Positions 16,953 through 25,265 of a stretch of 64,000 bases of DNA are shown one piece after another. The DNA comes from Bacillota bacterium (GTDB taxonomy: Bacteria; Bacillota; TC1). The notes under the pieces are model-generated. The model searched no databases, had not been told where the DNA came from, and saw only the letters and a list, made by a program, of their open reading frames with translations. A program made the translations under genes and the position numbers. The DNA is taken from positions 1 through 64,000 of the forward strand of contig JAGXHY010000033.1 in NCBI GenBank assembly GCA_024635925.1, in the 5' to 3' direction. Position 1 is the stretch's first letter, and each line of letters opens with the position of its first letter.

Positions 16953-18101
16953 ATGAGTAAAATTAAATTATTATTAACACCTTTACTTATACTTCTAGTT
17001 TTTCTTGTTGGGTCAAGTTTAGCTATAGGTTCAGTAAAAGCTGCTGATCCGTTTATAGCCTATGCTTGGAATGCTTATAGAAGCACAACTAGTATACCAG
17101 AAGGAGCAATAAAATTAGAGATACCTGATGGTGATATAAATCTTTTATTAGCGGAATCTAAATTTTTCATGAGTGGTGGAGATTTTGTTGGGCCAACTCT
17201 TTATATGGTAAGTTATCCAGAAGATGGTTCGTCAAATCTTTATACCATAGATACAGCTACTGGACTATATACTTTAGTTGGAAAAACCAATTCAGAGTTA
17301 CAAGGATTCACCTATGATGTAAGTAATGGAATTGCTTATGGGAATTCACTTACAGATCTATATTCTATTGATTTGACTACAGGTAATAGTACCTTGATTG
17401 GTCCAATAAATAATAATTCTATCATAGGTATAGCTTGTGATGCAGATGGTAATTTATATGGAATTGATATTAATGATAATAATCTCTACTCCATAAATAA
17501 GTTAACAGGAGCAGGAACAATTATTGGTAATTTGGAGATGGACATAATTTATGCACAAGATATTGGTTTTAACAGAGAAACTGGAAAACTATATGGGACT
17601 TTATATACCAATACTGGTGGATTGTATGAAATAGATGTGAATACTGGAACAGCAACATTGTTAAATTATGTCAGTGCAGAATTAGATGCTTTTGCAATAC
17701 CTTATAATTTATCTAAAATTACAATACCAGCTCCAACAAATATTTCTGTAACTGGAATTACTTTAAATACAAATAACTTATCATTTAATAATGTAGGTAT
17801 TAGCTATCAACTAATAGGGGAAATAACTCCCACTAATGCGACAATAAAGGATATAATTTGGACTTCAACAAATGAAAAGGTGGCAAAGGTATCAGATACA
17901 GGATTAGTAATACCTTTAATTGGAGGAACAACAGCTATAAGAGCAACTACCTTAGATGGACAATTTGTTGCTGAAACTACAATAACTGTCAGAGGAGTTT
18001 TACCACAAACAGGCTTAATGACATCAGCTTTTCTATTATCACTTTTATTGATTGGAACTGGAGCTACTTTAGTAACTGTAATTGTTAAAAGGAATAAATA
18101 A
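16953..18101 (+). CDS. LPXTG-anchored surface protein with propeller-like repeats and a Big2 domain
   Basis: A 382-aa exported wall protein. It has a signal peptide at 1-30 ending VKAA, then repeated LYTIDTATGLYTLVG-like units (about 85-250) in which tyrosine- and GTG-containing strands recur every 40-45 residues, as in beta-propellers of the DUF4394/SMP-30 type. A bacterial Ig-like Big2 domain (about 265-345) and a sorting signal LPQTG, hydrophobic stretch and KRNK tail follow. No sortase is in the window. The GTG at 16941 is part of the ribosome binding site GTGAGGT, so the ATG at 16953 is the start. Confidence 0.8.
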   Translation: MSKIKLLLTPLLILLVFLVGSSLAIGSVKAADPFIAYAWNAYRSTTSIPEGAIKLEIPDGDINLLLAESKFFMSGGDFVGPTLYMVSYPEDGSSNLYTIDTATGLYTLVGKTNSELQGFTYDVSNGIAYGNSLTDLYSIDLTTGNSTLIGPINNNSIIGIACDADGNLYGIDINDNNLYSINKLTGAGTIIGNLEMDIIYAQDIGFNRETGKLYGTLYTNTGGLYEIDVNTGTATLLNYVSAELDAFAIPYNLSKITIPAPTNISVTGITLNTNNLSFNNVGISYQLIGEITPTNATIKDIIWTSTNEKVAKVSDTGLVIPLIGGTTAIRATTLDGQFVAETTITVRGVLPQTGLMTSAFLLSLLLIGTGATLVTVIVKRNK

Positions 18102-18108
18102 ATTTTTT

Positions 18109-18142
18109 AAAAAGGCACGATTTTAAAAGATCGTGCCTTTTT
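18109..18142 (+). terminator. Terminator after the LPXTG protein gene
   Basis: 12-bp stem AAAAAGGCACGA/TCGTGCCTTTTT with a 10-nt loop and T-tract. Confidence 0.9.
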
Positions 18143-18207
18143 CTATGCCAGTTTGTAAAGTAGTGATAAAAAGTATTATAATTAATATATAATATGGAGG
18201 AATATAT

Positions 18208-19494
18208 ATGAAGGAAAACATTCTAGGTTTATTAAAGTATAGATTAAAACCAGCAATGGGATGCACAGAACCGATAGCTATAGCACTAGCTGGAGCATAT
18301 GCTATGAAGAATTCTAATAAAAGAGATTTTGATAAAATTGAAAAGATTGAATTGAAAGCTAGTATTAATATTATTAAAAATGCCATGGGTGTTATGTTAC
18401 CTTCAGTAAATGAAGCTGGAATAGATTTAGCCTTAACTCTTGGAGTTTTATCATATGAAAATTATGATAAAAAGCTTGAAGTTTTAAATGATGTAGATGA
18501 AAATATGATAAAAAAAGCTAAAGAAATTATTAAAGCTGATAAAGTTAAAGTAGACTTAGCAAATACTGATAAAAAATTATATATAGAAGTTATTTTAACA
18601 ACAGATAGAGAAAAAATAAAAGTGATTATTGAAGATAAGCATACAAATATTACACTAATTGATGTTAATGGAAAAATTATTCATAAAAAACAAATTGATA
18701 ATCTCAAGGTAGACGATAATTCGAATGATGTGGATAATTTAAATATTGTTGATATTTTGGAATTTATAGACACTGTAAGTATAAATGATTTAAAAATTAT
18801 AGAAGATACTATTGATTTAAATAAAAGGATATCTAATGAAGGATTAAATAATGTGTATGGATTAGAGGTAGGAAGAAATATAATTAATAATATTCATAAA
18901 GGTTATTATCATGAAGATATACAAAAAGTTGCAAGTTATATAACTGCTGCAGGTACAGATGCAAGAATGGGTGGAGCAAAAATGCCTGTCATGAGTAATT
19001 CTGGTAGTGGAAATCAAGGAATTGTTGCAACTCTACCAATAGTTGCTGTTGGAGAAAAATTAGGACTTGATAATGAAACAATAATAAGAGGAGTAGGTTT
19101 AAGTCATTTAGTTACAATATATATTAAAATGAAATTTGGAGTCTTATCTGGACTGTGTGGTGCTGTCGTTGCAGGTATTGGCGCAAGTTGTGGCATAGTA
19201 TATATAATGGATGGTAAAAGAGAAAATATAGAAATGGCAATTAATAACATGATTGGAAATATAACGGGTATGATTTGTGATGGCGCAAAACCAGGTTGTG
19301 CCCTTAAGGTCGCACAAGTAGCGAGTACAGCAGTTGATTCTGCTTTGCTAAGTCTTGCAGGACAAGGAGTTGGTCCTTTAGATGGTATTGTTACTGGTGA
19401 TTATGTTAAAACAATTAACAACTTTAATAGACTGTCTCAAGAAGCCTCTGGAATATTAGATGATATAATTCTTGATTCAATGTTGAACAAATAG
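18208..19494 (+). CDS. L-cysteine desulfidase / UPF0597 (CyuA-like) protein
   Basis: A 428-aa protein of the family that includes E. coli YhaM/CyuA and the archaeal L-cysteine desulfidase, which releases H2S, ammonia and pyruvate using a 4Fe-4S cluster. The conserved cysteines are in AMGCTEP, GASCGIV and GAKPGCALK, with GGAKMPVMSNSGSGNQG as the family core motif. Activity on cysteine rather than serine is inferred from family. GGAGGA precedes the ATG. A lipoprotein gene follows after 29 bp. Confidence 0.8.
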   Translation: MKENILGLLKYRLKPAMGCTEPIAIALAGAYAMKNSNKRDFDKIEKIELKASINIIKNAMGVMLPSVNEAGIDLALTLGVLSYENYDKKLEVLNDVDENMIKKAKEIIKADKVKVDLANTDKKLYIEVILTTDREKIKVIIEDKHTNITLIDVNGKIIHKKQIDNLKVDDNSNDVDNLNIVDILEFIDTVSINDLKIIEDTIDLNKRISNEGLNNVYGLEVGRNIINNIHKGYYHEDIQKVASYITAAGTDARMGGAKMPVMSNSGSGNQGIVATLPIVAVGEKLGLDNETIIRGVGLSHLVTIYIKMKFGVLSGLCGAVVAGIGASCGIVYIMDGKRENIEMAINNMIGNITGMICDGAKPGCALKVAQVASTAVDSALLSLAGQGVGPLDGIVTGDYVKTINNFNRLSQEASGILDDIILDSMLNK

Positions 19495-19523
19495 AAAATT
19501 AATAGATTGAGGAGGTTTTTATT

Positions 19524-20288
19524 TTGAAAAACAAAGTAATCCCTATATTATTAATATTAATAGGATTGGTGATAGTTGTTGGATGTACTGATAAAAATAA
19601 TATTGCTACTGAAGAAATTATTGATCAATTTAATATAAATGATTTTAAAACTGGAATTTTAGATAATTATGAAAATGAAAGTGATTTAAGTTTAGAAAGT
19701 CGTTATGGAATTGGTTATATGTATGCTGAGTTTTTTTCAACAGAGGAAAGCGGAACATTAAAAAATGGAGTACTACAAGTAGCAGGTAGAGCTTTCGACC
19801 CGGCTGACTTTGGTGATGATACATTACCGAATGGAAGAATATATTCTAATACTATTACAAAATCAGGATCTATGAACTTAGAGTTATCAAATGGAAGTGT
19901 GGTTGAAGATTTTTACCTAAGATATTTTGATCCACTTAATATTCCTGAAAGTTTATATGAATATAATAGTATAGATGAAAATAAAGCTAGCATTAAATTT
20001 GTAAGCACTTTTATGAATAAAGGAAATGAAAATGGCAAGCCGATTTTCATACATGAATATAAATATTACTATTTTGAAGGTAATAAAATTAATAATAGGA
20101 TAAGTCATGGAGAATTAAAAACAATTAAGATTAAAAGTTATGTTGATATATCAACTGAAATGGATTCTTTTATCAAATCAGAATTTGGAAGAAGATTTAT
20201 GGTAGCAGATACTTTTAATCAGACCTTGGGTAATGATTTTCTAAAAGGAATATTTTTAGTAGAAGAGTTTATAGTTGATTTCAATTAA
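19524..20288 (+). CDS. Hypothetical lipoprotein, TTG start
   Basis: A 254-aa protein with a lipoprotein signal (hydrophobic residues 5-19, lipobox IVVGC with Cys21) and no recognised domain. The mature part is acidic and rich in beta-prone sequence. The TTG is chosen because GAGGAGG lies 8 nt upstream and the signal peptide begins there. It follows the CyuA-like gene by 29 bp and shares its terminator. Confidence 0.65.
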   Translation: MKNKVIPILLILIGLVIVVGCTDKNNIATEEIIDQFNINDFKTGILDNYENESDLSLESRYGIGYMYAEFFSTEESGTLKNGVLQVAGRAFDPADFGDDTLPNGRIYSNTITKSGSMNLELSNGSVVEDFYLRYFDPLNIPESLYEYNSIDENKASIKFVSTFMNKGNENGKPIFIHEYKYYYFEGNKINNRISHGELKTIKIKSYVDISTEMDSFIKSEFGRRFMVADTFNQTLGNDFLKGIFLVEEFIVDFN

Positions 20289-20318
20289 AAGGTGCACTTC
20301 TTAGAAGTGCACCTTTTT
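20287..20318. terminator. Bidirectional terminator, lipoprotein / tryptophanase-family gene
   Basis: Stem AAAAGGTGCACTTC/GAAGTGCACCTTTT with a 3-nt loop. Symmetric A/T tracts serve both convergent genes. Confidence 0.9.
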
Positions 20319-20325
20319 CTATTTT

Positions 20326-21774
20326 CTATAAGCTATCGCCAAAATCTTCTTTAAATTTTGCTACAAGTTTATTTTGCCAATCACCTTTTGCAGCCAGTTT
20401 ACCAAAAAAGAAACGTAGTAGTTTTGGTTCTTCGACAAATTCCAAACCACCAATTAATTTCCTGTTTTCATATAACCAACGAAGACGATCAACAGCATAA
20501 TCAATCTGGGACATTGTAAATACTCTTCTTGGAAGAGCAAGTCTTAGTAGTTCCATATTTGCATAGTGATCACTACCATCAGAGTTTCTATCTTCAGAAA
20601 CTGTTCCTCTTTCCATTCCTCTAATACCACTGGCAATATACATAGCAGAAGCTAAAGCACCAGCTGGATATTCACCTTGGGGAACATGATCAAGGAAAGC
20701 CATAGCGTCAATGTGACAACCTAATCCACCTGCAGGAGTTACAACTGGCACATTAGCTTCAACTAATTTTTCTACCATATATTGGGTAAATAAAGGACCT
20801 TGACTAATCATATCCTCATCCATTGTTTCTTCAAGACCAATAGTCATAGCTTCAATTTCTCTAACACTCATTCCTCCATAAGTAAGAAATCCTTCATAAA
20901 GAGTAATAAGTTCTCTCATTTTCATATAAGTTTCTCTACTATTTGTGATTATTCCACCACCTCTAGCATGACCTAATTTCCTGGCAGAAAAGTAAATTAT
21001 ATCACAAATACTTGAAATTTCTTTGTTAATTTCTCGTATACTTTTATCTTTATATTCAGCTTCTCTTGTTTTAATAAAATACAAGTTATCAGCTAGTAAA
21101 GACGAATCCATTACTAACATTATGCCATGTTTATCACAAACTTTTCTTACATCTTTCATATTCTTTAAGGAAATAGGTTGGCCACCGATTAAATTTGTGC
21201 CAGCTTCAAGTCTAACAAAAGCTATTTTATCAGCACCGTTTTTTTCGATAAGATCTTCTAATAAGCCTATATCCATATTACCTTTAAATGGTAAATCACT
21301 TGTTATATTAAGTCCATCACTTGTTATTATTTCTTCAACACTGCCACCATTAAGTTGTATATGAGCTTTAGTTGTAGTGAAGTGATAATTCATAGGAACA
21401 ATTTGTCCTTCTTTAACAAATACTTTTGAGAGAATACTTTCACAAGCTCTCCCTTGGTGAGCAGGTAGAAAATATTCCATATTAAAAAGTTCTTTAACTT
21501 TATTTTCTAATTTAGTATATGTGGATGAACCTGCATAACTATCATCTGCTTCAAGCATTGATGCTACTTGTTTGTCACTCATAGCATTTACTCCACTATC
21601 TGTTAACATATCTAGGTATACGTCTTTGTTTAATAATAAGAAAGTGTTATTCCCGGCTTTCTTAATATGTTGAAGTCTCTCTTCTACAGTAGGCAGATTT
21701 AGTTTTTGTACTACTCTTACTTTGTGCATTTCTAATGGAACGGTTTTACCATAGAAAAATTTTACTTTGGCCAT
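20326..21774 (-). CDS. Tryptophanase/tyrosine phenol-lyase family beta-eliminating lyase, divergent
   Basis: A 482-aa PLP enzyme aligning over full length with tyrosine phenol-lyase (TPL) and tryptophanase: TDSGVNAMSD, SYAGSSTY (PLP-stacking Tyr), HQGRACE, FTTTKAH, GTNLIGGQP, LRLALPRRVFT (substrate carboxylate Arg) and LRFFFGK. The SGIRGMERG segment keeps the Met-Glu-Arg that in TPL binds the phenol, where tryptophanase has Val/Ile. The cofactor loop is unusual: SARKLGHARGGG replaces S-x-K-K-D-x-x-V-N-I-G-G. The PLP lysine is kept, but the K+-site Asn is Arg, and the Arg of DATR is Leu. Substrate uncertain; TPL-like is favoured over indole chemistry. Confidence 0.78.
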   Translation of the reverse strand: MAKVKFFYGKTVPLEMHKVRVVQKLNLPTVEERLQHIKKAGNNTFLLLNKDVYLDMLTDSGVNAMSDKQVASMLEADDSYAGSSTYTKLENKVKELFNMEYFLPAHQGRACESILSKVFVKEGQIVPMNYHFTTTKAHIQLNGGSVEEIITSDGLNITSDLPFKGNMDIGLLEDLIEKNGADKIAFVRLEAGTNLIGGQPISLKNMKDVRKVCDKHGIMLVMDSSLLADNLYFIKTREAEYKDKSIREINKEISSICDIIYFSARKLGHARGGGIITNSRETYMKMRELITLYEGFLTYGGMSVREIEAMTIGLEETMDEDMISQGPLFTQYMVEKLVEANVPVVTPAGGLGCHIDAMAFLDHVPQGEYPAGALASAMYIASGIRGMERGTVSEDRNSDGSDHYANMELLRLALPRRVFTMSQIDYAVDRLRWLYENRKLIGGLEFVEEPKLLRFFFGKLAAKGDWQNKLVAKFKEDFGDSL

Positions 21775-21823
21775 TTAAACAACTCCTATTCATTTATTTT
21801 TAATTTTATAGAATACATATATG

Positions 21824-21852
21824 ATTGTATAATTAAACAATAAATATTTCAA
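21824..21852 (-). promoter_or_regulatory. Predicted sigma-A promoter of the tryptophanase-family gene
   Basis: On the minus strand, TTGAAA (21852-21847) and TACAAT (21829-21824) with 17-bp spacing, about 50 bp before the start codon. Confidence 0.55.
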
Positions 21853-21919
21853 TGAAAGAGAGATTTTTAAAGGTAGTTTAGTATAATTTATTTAAATTGT
21901 TTTAAATTATCTAATTATA

Positions 21920-21928
21920 TGATATAAT
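21920..21928 (+). promoter_or_regulatory. Extended -10 promoter of the zinc-ribbon gene
   Basis: TGATATAAT forms an extended -10 element about 90 bp before the zinc-ribbon start codon. No good -35 is present at standard spacing. Confidence 0.4.
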
Positions 21929-22021
21929 TTATTTATAAGGAATGTAATTTTAAATCAGTATCTCCATTTATTAGAGAATCATGAATTTAAAAAACAAGTC
22001 CCAAATATAATGGAGGTAAAG

Positions 22022-22186
22022 ATGAGCGATAAAACATTAGTTTGTTCAGATTGCGGAGCTGAATTTGTTTTCACTGAAGGCGAGCAAGAATTCTACGCTG
22101 AAAAAGGTTTTACAAATGAACCTAAAAGATGTCCAGAGTGCAGAAGACAAAAGAAACAACAAAGAAGAACAAGTTACGACGATTAA
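22022..22186 (+). CDS. Small zinc-ribbon protein
   Basis: A 54-aa protein with two Cys pairs, CSDCG (Cys8, Cys11) and CPEC (Cys37, Cys40), forming a zinc ribbon, then a very basic RRQKKQQRR tail. It resembles the probable zinc-ribbon family of short proteins common in Clostridia. Nucleic-acid binding is likely but unproven. AATGGAGGT lies upstream and a strong terminator follows, so it is monocistronic. Confidence 0.8.
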   Translation: MSDKTLVCSDCGAEFVFTEGEQEFYAEKGFTNEPKRCPECRRQKKQQRRTSYDD

Positions 22187-22188
22187 TT

Positions 22189-22215
22189 AAAAAAAGTGCC
22201 TATGGCACTTTTTTT
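22189..22215 (+). terminator. Terminator of the zinc-ribbon gene
   Basis: 12-bp stem AAAAAAAGTGCC/GGCACTTTTTTT with a 3-nt loop, immediately after the stop codon. Confidence 0.9.
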
Positions 22216-22255
22216 TTGTATATGTTATTATTACCAATGTAAGTATTAATATATT

Positions 22256-22420
22256 TTTTAGTAATGCACGGGAAAACAGTTAAAATCTGTTGCAGCCTCC
22301 GCTACTGTAATCACTGATCAGTTTAAATTATGTCACTGTCGCAAGATGGGAAGACCGATGACTGAGTTTTAGGTGTAAGCCAGGAGACCGATTATTAAAA
22401 AACACGGTTTTATATTTCGG
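22256..22420 (+). ncRNA. Cobalamin riboswitch aptamer
   Basis: Contains the conserved blocks of the adenosylcobalamin aptamer: GCACGGGAAAACAG, P5 hairpin AACAG/CTGTT, GCAGCCTCCGCTACTGTAA and the B12 box AGCCAGGAGACC (22378-22389). It precedes btuFCD-cobTUS, which is the expected regulon. With its expression platform (22421-22502) it accounts for the 339-bp gap between genes. Confidence 0.93.
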
Positions 22421-22436
22421 AAGGAGGTATATCCCT

Positions 22437-22466
22437 ATGGCAAAAGTGTATCATTTAAGGCTGTAG
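22437..22466 (+). CDS. Candidate 9-aa leader peptide in the cobalamin riboswitch platform
   Basis: ATG to TAG encoding MAKVYHLRL. The Shine-Dalgarno AAGGAGGT (22421-22428) is 8 nt upstream, among the best in the window. The stop codon ends 2 nt before the terminator stem (22469). A ribosome at the stop would cover most of the 5' arm. This is consistent with translation-dependent antitermination, but expression is unproven. Confidence 0.45.
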   Translation: MAKVYHLRL

Positions 22467-22468
22467 AC

Positions 22469-22502
22469 CCTCTTTTTCTTTAATAGGAAAAGAGGATTTT
22501 TT
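22469..22502 (+). terminator. Regulated terminator of the cobalamin riboswitch
   Basis: 10-bp stem CCTCTTTTTC/GGAAAAGAGG (one G-U pair) and a T6 tract, 24 nt before the btuF start. Confidence 0.88.
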
Positions 22503-22525
22503 AATTTAGGAGGAAAATAATAAAA

Positions 22526-23452
22526 ATGAATAAAATATTTAAAAAAGCAACAAAAGCAACCTTAATATTAATAATATTAATATTATCTCTATTAGCCTTG
22601 ACAGGTTGTAATGAAAAGCCTGCTACTAGCAATAACATAAGCTATCCTATGACTATAGTAGATAGCTCAGGTGCAAGTGTAGTGATTGAAAAAGAACCGG
22701 ATAAAATAGTTTCTTTATCTCCAGTTACAACAGAAATTGTTGTGGCAGTTGGTGGGGAGGATAAACTAGTGGGGAGAACATCCTATTGTGATTATCCTGC
22801 TAGTGTAGAAAAAATAGAGGTAATTGGTGATTTAATAACAGTTAATTTAGAAAAAATATTAGAACTTTCACCTGATTTAGTAATCGGCTCTGCTTTCCTT
22901 GATGAAAGTATAAGAGAACAACTTGATAACGCAGGTGTTAAGGTAGTGACTATTTATACTGATGATAGCTTTGAGGGAACTTATAAAGATATTAAAAGTA
23001 TAGGTAACATCATAAACCATTCTGATACAGCAAATAAAGTTGTTTTAGGAATGCAAGATAAAGTTGAAACTATTAAAAATAAAGTTGCAAAAGCAAAAAC
23101 AAAACCTAGTGTTTATTTAACTGTAGGTTTTGGAGCAGGTGGAGAATTTACTGCTACCGGGGATACTTTTATTCATCAAATGATCGAAATGGCTGGAGGA
23201 GAAAACATTGCTAGTGATGGTAAACAATGGAGTTTTTCTCTAGAAAAAATTGTTGAGAGAAATCCTGATATATTAATTTATTCTAAAGTGTTAGATGAAA
23301 ATGAACTTATTAACACTGTTGGGTATAAAGACTTAGATTCTGTTAAAAATGGCAAGGTATTTTCTATTGAAAGCAATTTAATAGAAAGAACAGGACCAAG
23401 ATTAGCTGAAGGATTAGAAGAATTAGTTAAAATTATTCATCCAGAGCTATAA
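22526..23452 (+). CDS. btuF: Corrinoid ABC transporter substrate-binding lipoprotein
   Basis: A 308-aa periplasmic-binding-type protein. The lipoprotein signal ends LTGC (lipobox Cys about 28). The helical-backbone fold of class III binding proteins is shown by KIVSLSPVTTEIVVAVGG, LSPDLVIGSAF and GAGGEFTATGDTFIHQMIEMAGG. Sequence alone would allow an Fe-siderophore ligand, but the cobalamin riboswitch and adjoining cob genes indicate corrinoids. AGGAGG lies upstream. Confidence 0.88.
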   Translation: MNKIFKKATKATLILIILILSLLALTGCNEKPATSNNISYPMTIVDSSGASVVIEKEPDKIVSLSPVTTEIVVAVGGEDKLVGRTSYCDYPASVEKIEVIGDLITVNLEKILELSPDLVIGSAFLDESIREQLDNAGVKVVTIYTDDSFEGTYKDIKSIGNIINHSDTANKVVLGMQDKVETIKNKVAKAKTKPSVYLTVGFGAGGEFTATGDTFIHQMIEMAGGENIASDGKQWSFSLEKIVERNPDILIYSKVLDENELINTVGYKDLDSVKNGKVFSIESNLIERTGPRLAEGLEELVKIIHPEL

Positions 23453-23465
23453 ATAAGGAGATTAA

Positions 23466-24482
23466 ATGGAAGAAGGCAAAAGAAAAGGGCGAAAATTAAC
23501 TATAATTGGATTCTTGCTTTTAAGTATATCAATAGCAATTGGAATATCACTTGGTGGTGCAGATATGTCAATTATTGAGTCATTAAAAGCACTATTTTTA
23601 CAAGGGGATACCAGTCAAGAAAAAATAATATGGGTTATAAGATTACCAAGAATAGTGACTGCTTTAGTAACTGGTGGTGGACTTGCAATAGTAGGAGCAG
23701 TTTTCCAAGGATTATTTAGAAATCCCATGGCTGATCCTTTTGTTCTAGGTATATCTTCAGGTGCAGCACTAGGTGCTACTATAGCAATAATTCTAGGAGT
23801 TAGCATACCTATAATTGGGTTTACTGGTATATCAATATTTGCCTTTGGAGGAGCATTATTAACAATGGCATCAATTTTTATAATTGCCAGAGCTAGAGGT
23901 AGTCTTGATAGTAATACTCTATTGCTTAGTGGTGTTGCTCTTAATTTTTTTGCATCTTCCATAATTTATTTATTTATGTTTTTAAGGTATGATAAAATGA
24001 AACAAATTATCATGTGGACATTTGGTAGTTTCTCAACTTCTAGTTGGGAAAAACTTAATATAATCATACCGATAGTAACTATTGGTATGATTATATTAAG
24101 ATTATTTGCAAGAGATTTAAATGGAATAATGACTGGAGAAACTCAAGCAAAGAGTTTTGGTGTTGATGTTAACACTTCAAGAAACACTATAATTTTAGTC
24201 AGTACGTTTATGATTGGAGTACTAGTTGCAAGTAGTGGAATTATAGGTTTTGTAGGCTTGATGATTCCTCATCTATTAAGACTTGTTGTAGGTGCAGATT
24301 TTAAAAAATTATTACCATTGTCTTTTTTATACGGAAGTGTATTTTTGCTTATCTGTGATACTATCTCTAGGGTTGTTGTCAAACCTTCAGAGTTGCCAAT
24401 TGGAGCAATAACAGCCTTTTTCGGAGCTCCTTTCTTTATTTTTCTTCTGATTAGAAAGAAAAGAGATGAAAATTATGTCTAA
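23466..24482 (+). CDS. btuC: Corrinoid ABC transporter permease (FecCD/BtuC family)
   Basis: A 338-aa membrane protein with about 10 transmembrane helices. Family motifs are RLPRIVTALVTGGGLA, GAVFQGLFRNPMADPFVLG and, at the coupling helix, GFVGLMIPHLLR. Full family length. It follows btuF by 13 bp with AAGGAG and overlaps the ATPase gene by 17 bp. Confidence 0.93.
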   Translation: MEEGKRKGRKLTIIGFLLLSISIAIGISLGGADMSIIESLKALFLQGDTSQEKIIWVIRLPRIVTALVTGGGLAIVGAVFQGLFRNPMADPFVLGISSGAALGATIAIILGVSIPIIGFTGISIFAFGGALLTMASIFIIARARGSLDSNTLLLSGVALNFFASSIIYLFMFLRYDKMKQIIMWTFGSFSTSSWEKLNIIIPIVTIGMIILRLFARDLNGIMTGETQAKSFGVDVNTSRNTIILVSTFMIGVLVASSGIIGFVGLMIPHLLRLVVGADFKKLLPLSFLYGSVFLLICDTISRVVVKPSELPIGAITAFFGAPFFIFLLIRKKRDENYV

Positions 24483-25257
24483 TATTATGAAAATACAAAA
24501 TTTAACAATTGATTACAATGGAATAGTAGCAATAGATAATATGAGCTTCAAATTGGAAAAGGGAAAGTTCTATAGTATTATAGGGCCAAATGGAGCAGGC
24601 AAATCAACACTATTAAAGGCTATTACTAAAAACCTTCATAATACTAAGGATAGTATTTTTATTGAAGGAATTGATTTAAAAGATTTTAAAATAAAAGATT
24701 TAGCTAAAAAAATATCAATGGTCCCACAAGAAACAAGTATAGATTTTGATCTTTTAGGAGAAGAAATTGTTTTAATGGGAAGAATACCTCATTTAAAAAG
24801 ACTTGAAAAAGAAGGCTCCAAGGATATGGAAATCGTTAAAAATTCTATGATAAAAACCAATACATATCATTTGAAAAATAGAAGTGTTACTAAAATGAGT
24901 GGTGGTGAAAAACAAAGAATTATTGTAGCAAGAGCTTTAGCTCAAGAAGCAGGTATAATGTTACTTGATGAACCAGTATCCCAACTTGATCTACATAATC
25001 AAATAGAGATAATGAATATTGTTAGAGAATTAGTTGATAAGGAAGGCTTAACTGCTCTTTGTGTTCTTCATGATATTAATCTTGCAGTAAATTATAGTGA
25101 TGAAATTATTATTATGAAAGAGGGTAAGTTGGTATCTAGTGGATTACCCAAAGAAATAATTAAACAAAATATTTTAGAAGATACATATGGAATTAAAGTT
25201 GAAATAATAGATAATCCAGTAACCAAAAAACCATTTATAATACATGTGAATATATAG
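24466..25257 (+). CDS. btuD: Corrinoid ABC transporter ATP-binding protein
   Basis: A 263-aa ABC ATPase: Walker A GPNGAGKST (about 38-46), Q-loop VPQET, signature MSGGEKQR, Walker B IMLLDEP and the H-loop His in VLHDI. Cytoplasmic partner of BtuC. In-frame ATGs at 24466, 24475 and 24484 are possible starts; none has a clearly better ribosome binding site, and translational coupling to btuC is likely. Confidence 0.92.
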   Translation: MKIMSNIMKIQNLTIDYNGIVAIDNMSFKLEKGKFYSIIGPNGAGKSTLLKAITKNLHNTKDSIFIEGIDLKDFKIKDLAKKISMVPQETSIDFDLLGEEIVLMGRIPHLKRLEKEGSKDMEIVKNSMIKTNTYHLKNRSVTKMSGGEKQRIIVARALAQEAGIMLLDEPVSQLDLHNQIEIMNIVRELVDKEGLTALCVLHDINLAVNYSDEIIIMKEGKLVSSGLPKEIIKQNILEDTYGIKVEIIDNPVTKKPFIIHVNI

Positions 25258-25265
25258 GAGCTAAA

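Noticed and set aside
22294-22428. Canonical L5-L13 kissing loop formed by CCTCC and the leader-peptide Shine-Dalgarno
   Set aside because: By alignment to known aptamers L5 is the TTAAAAT loop of the AACAG/CTGTT hairpin, and CCTCC is in the conserved core near P6. The complementarity is kept only as a possible alternative pairing.
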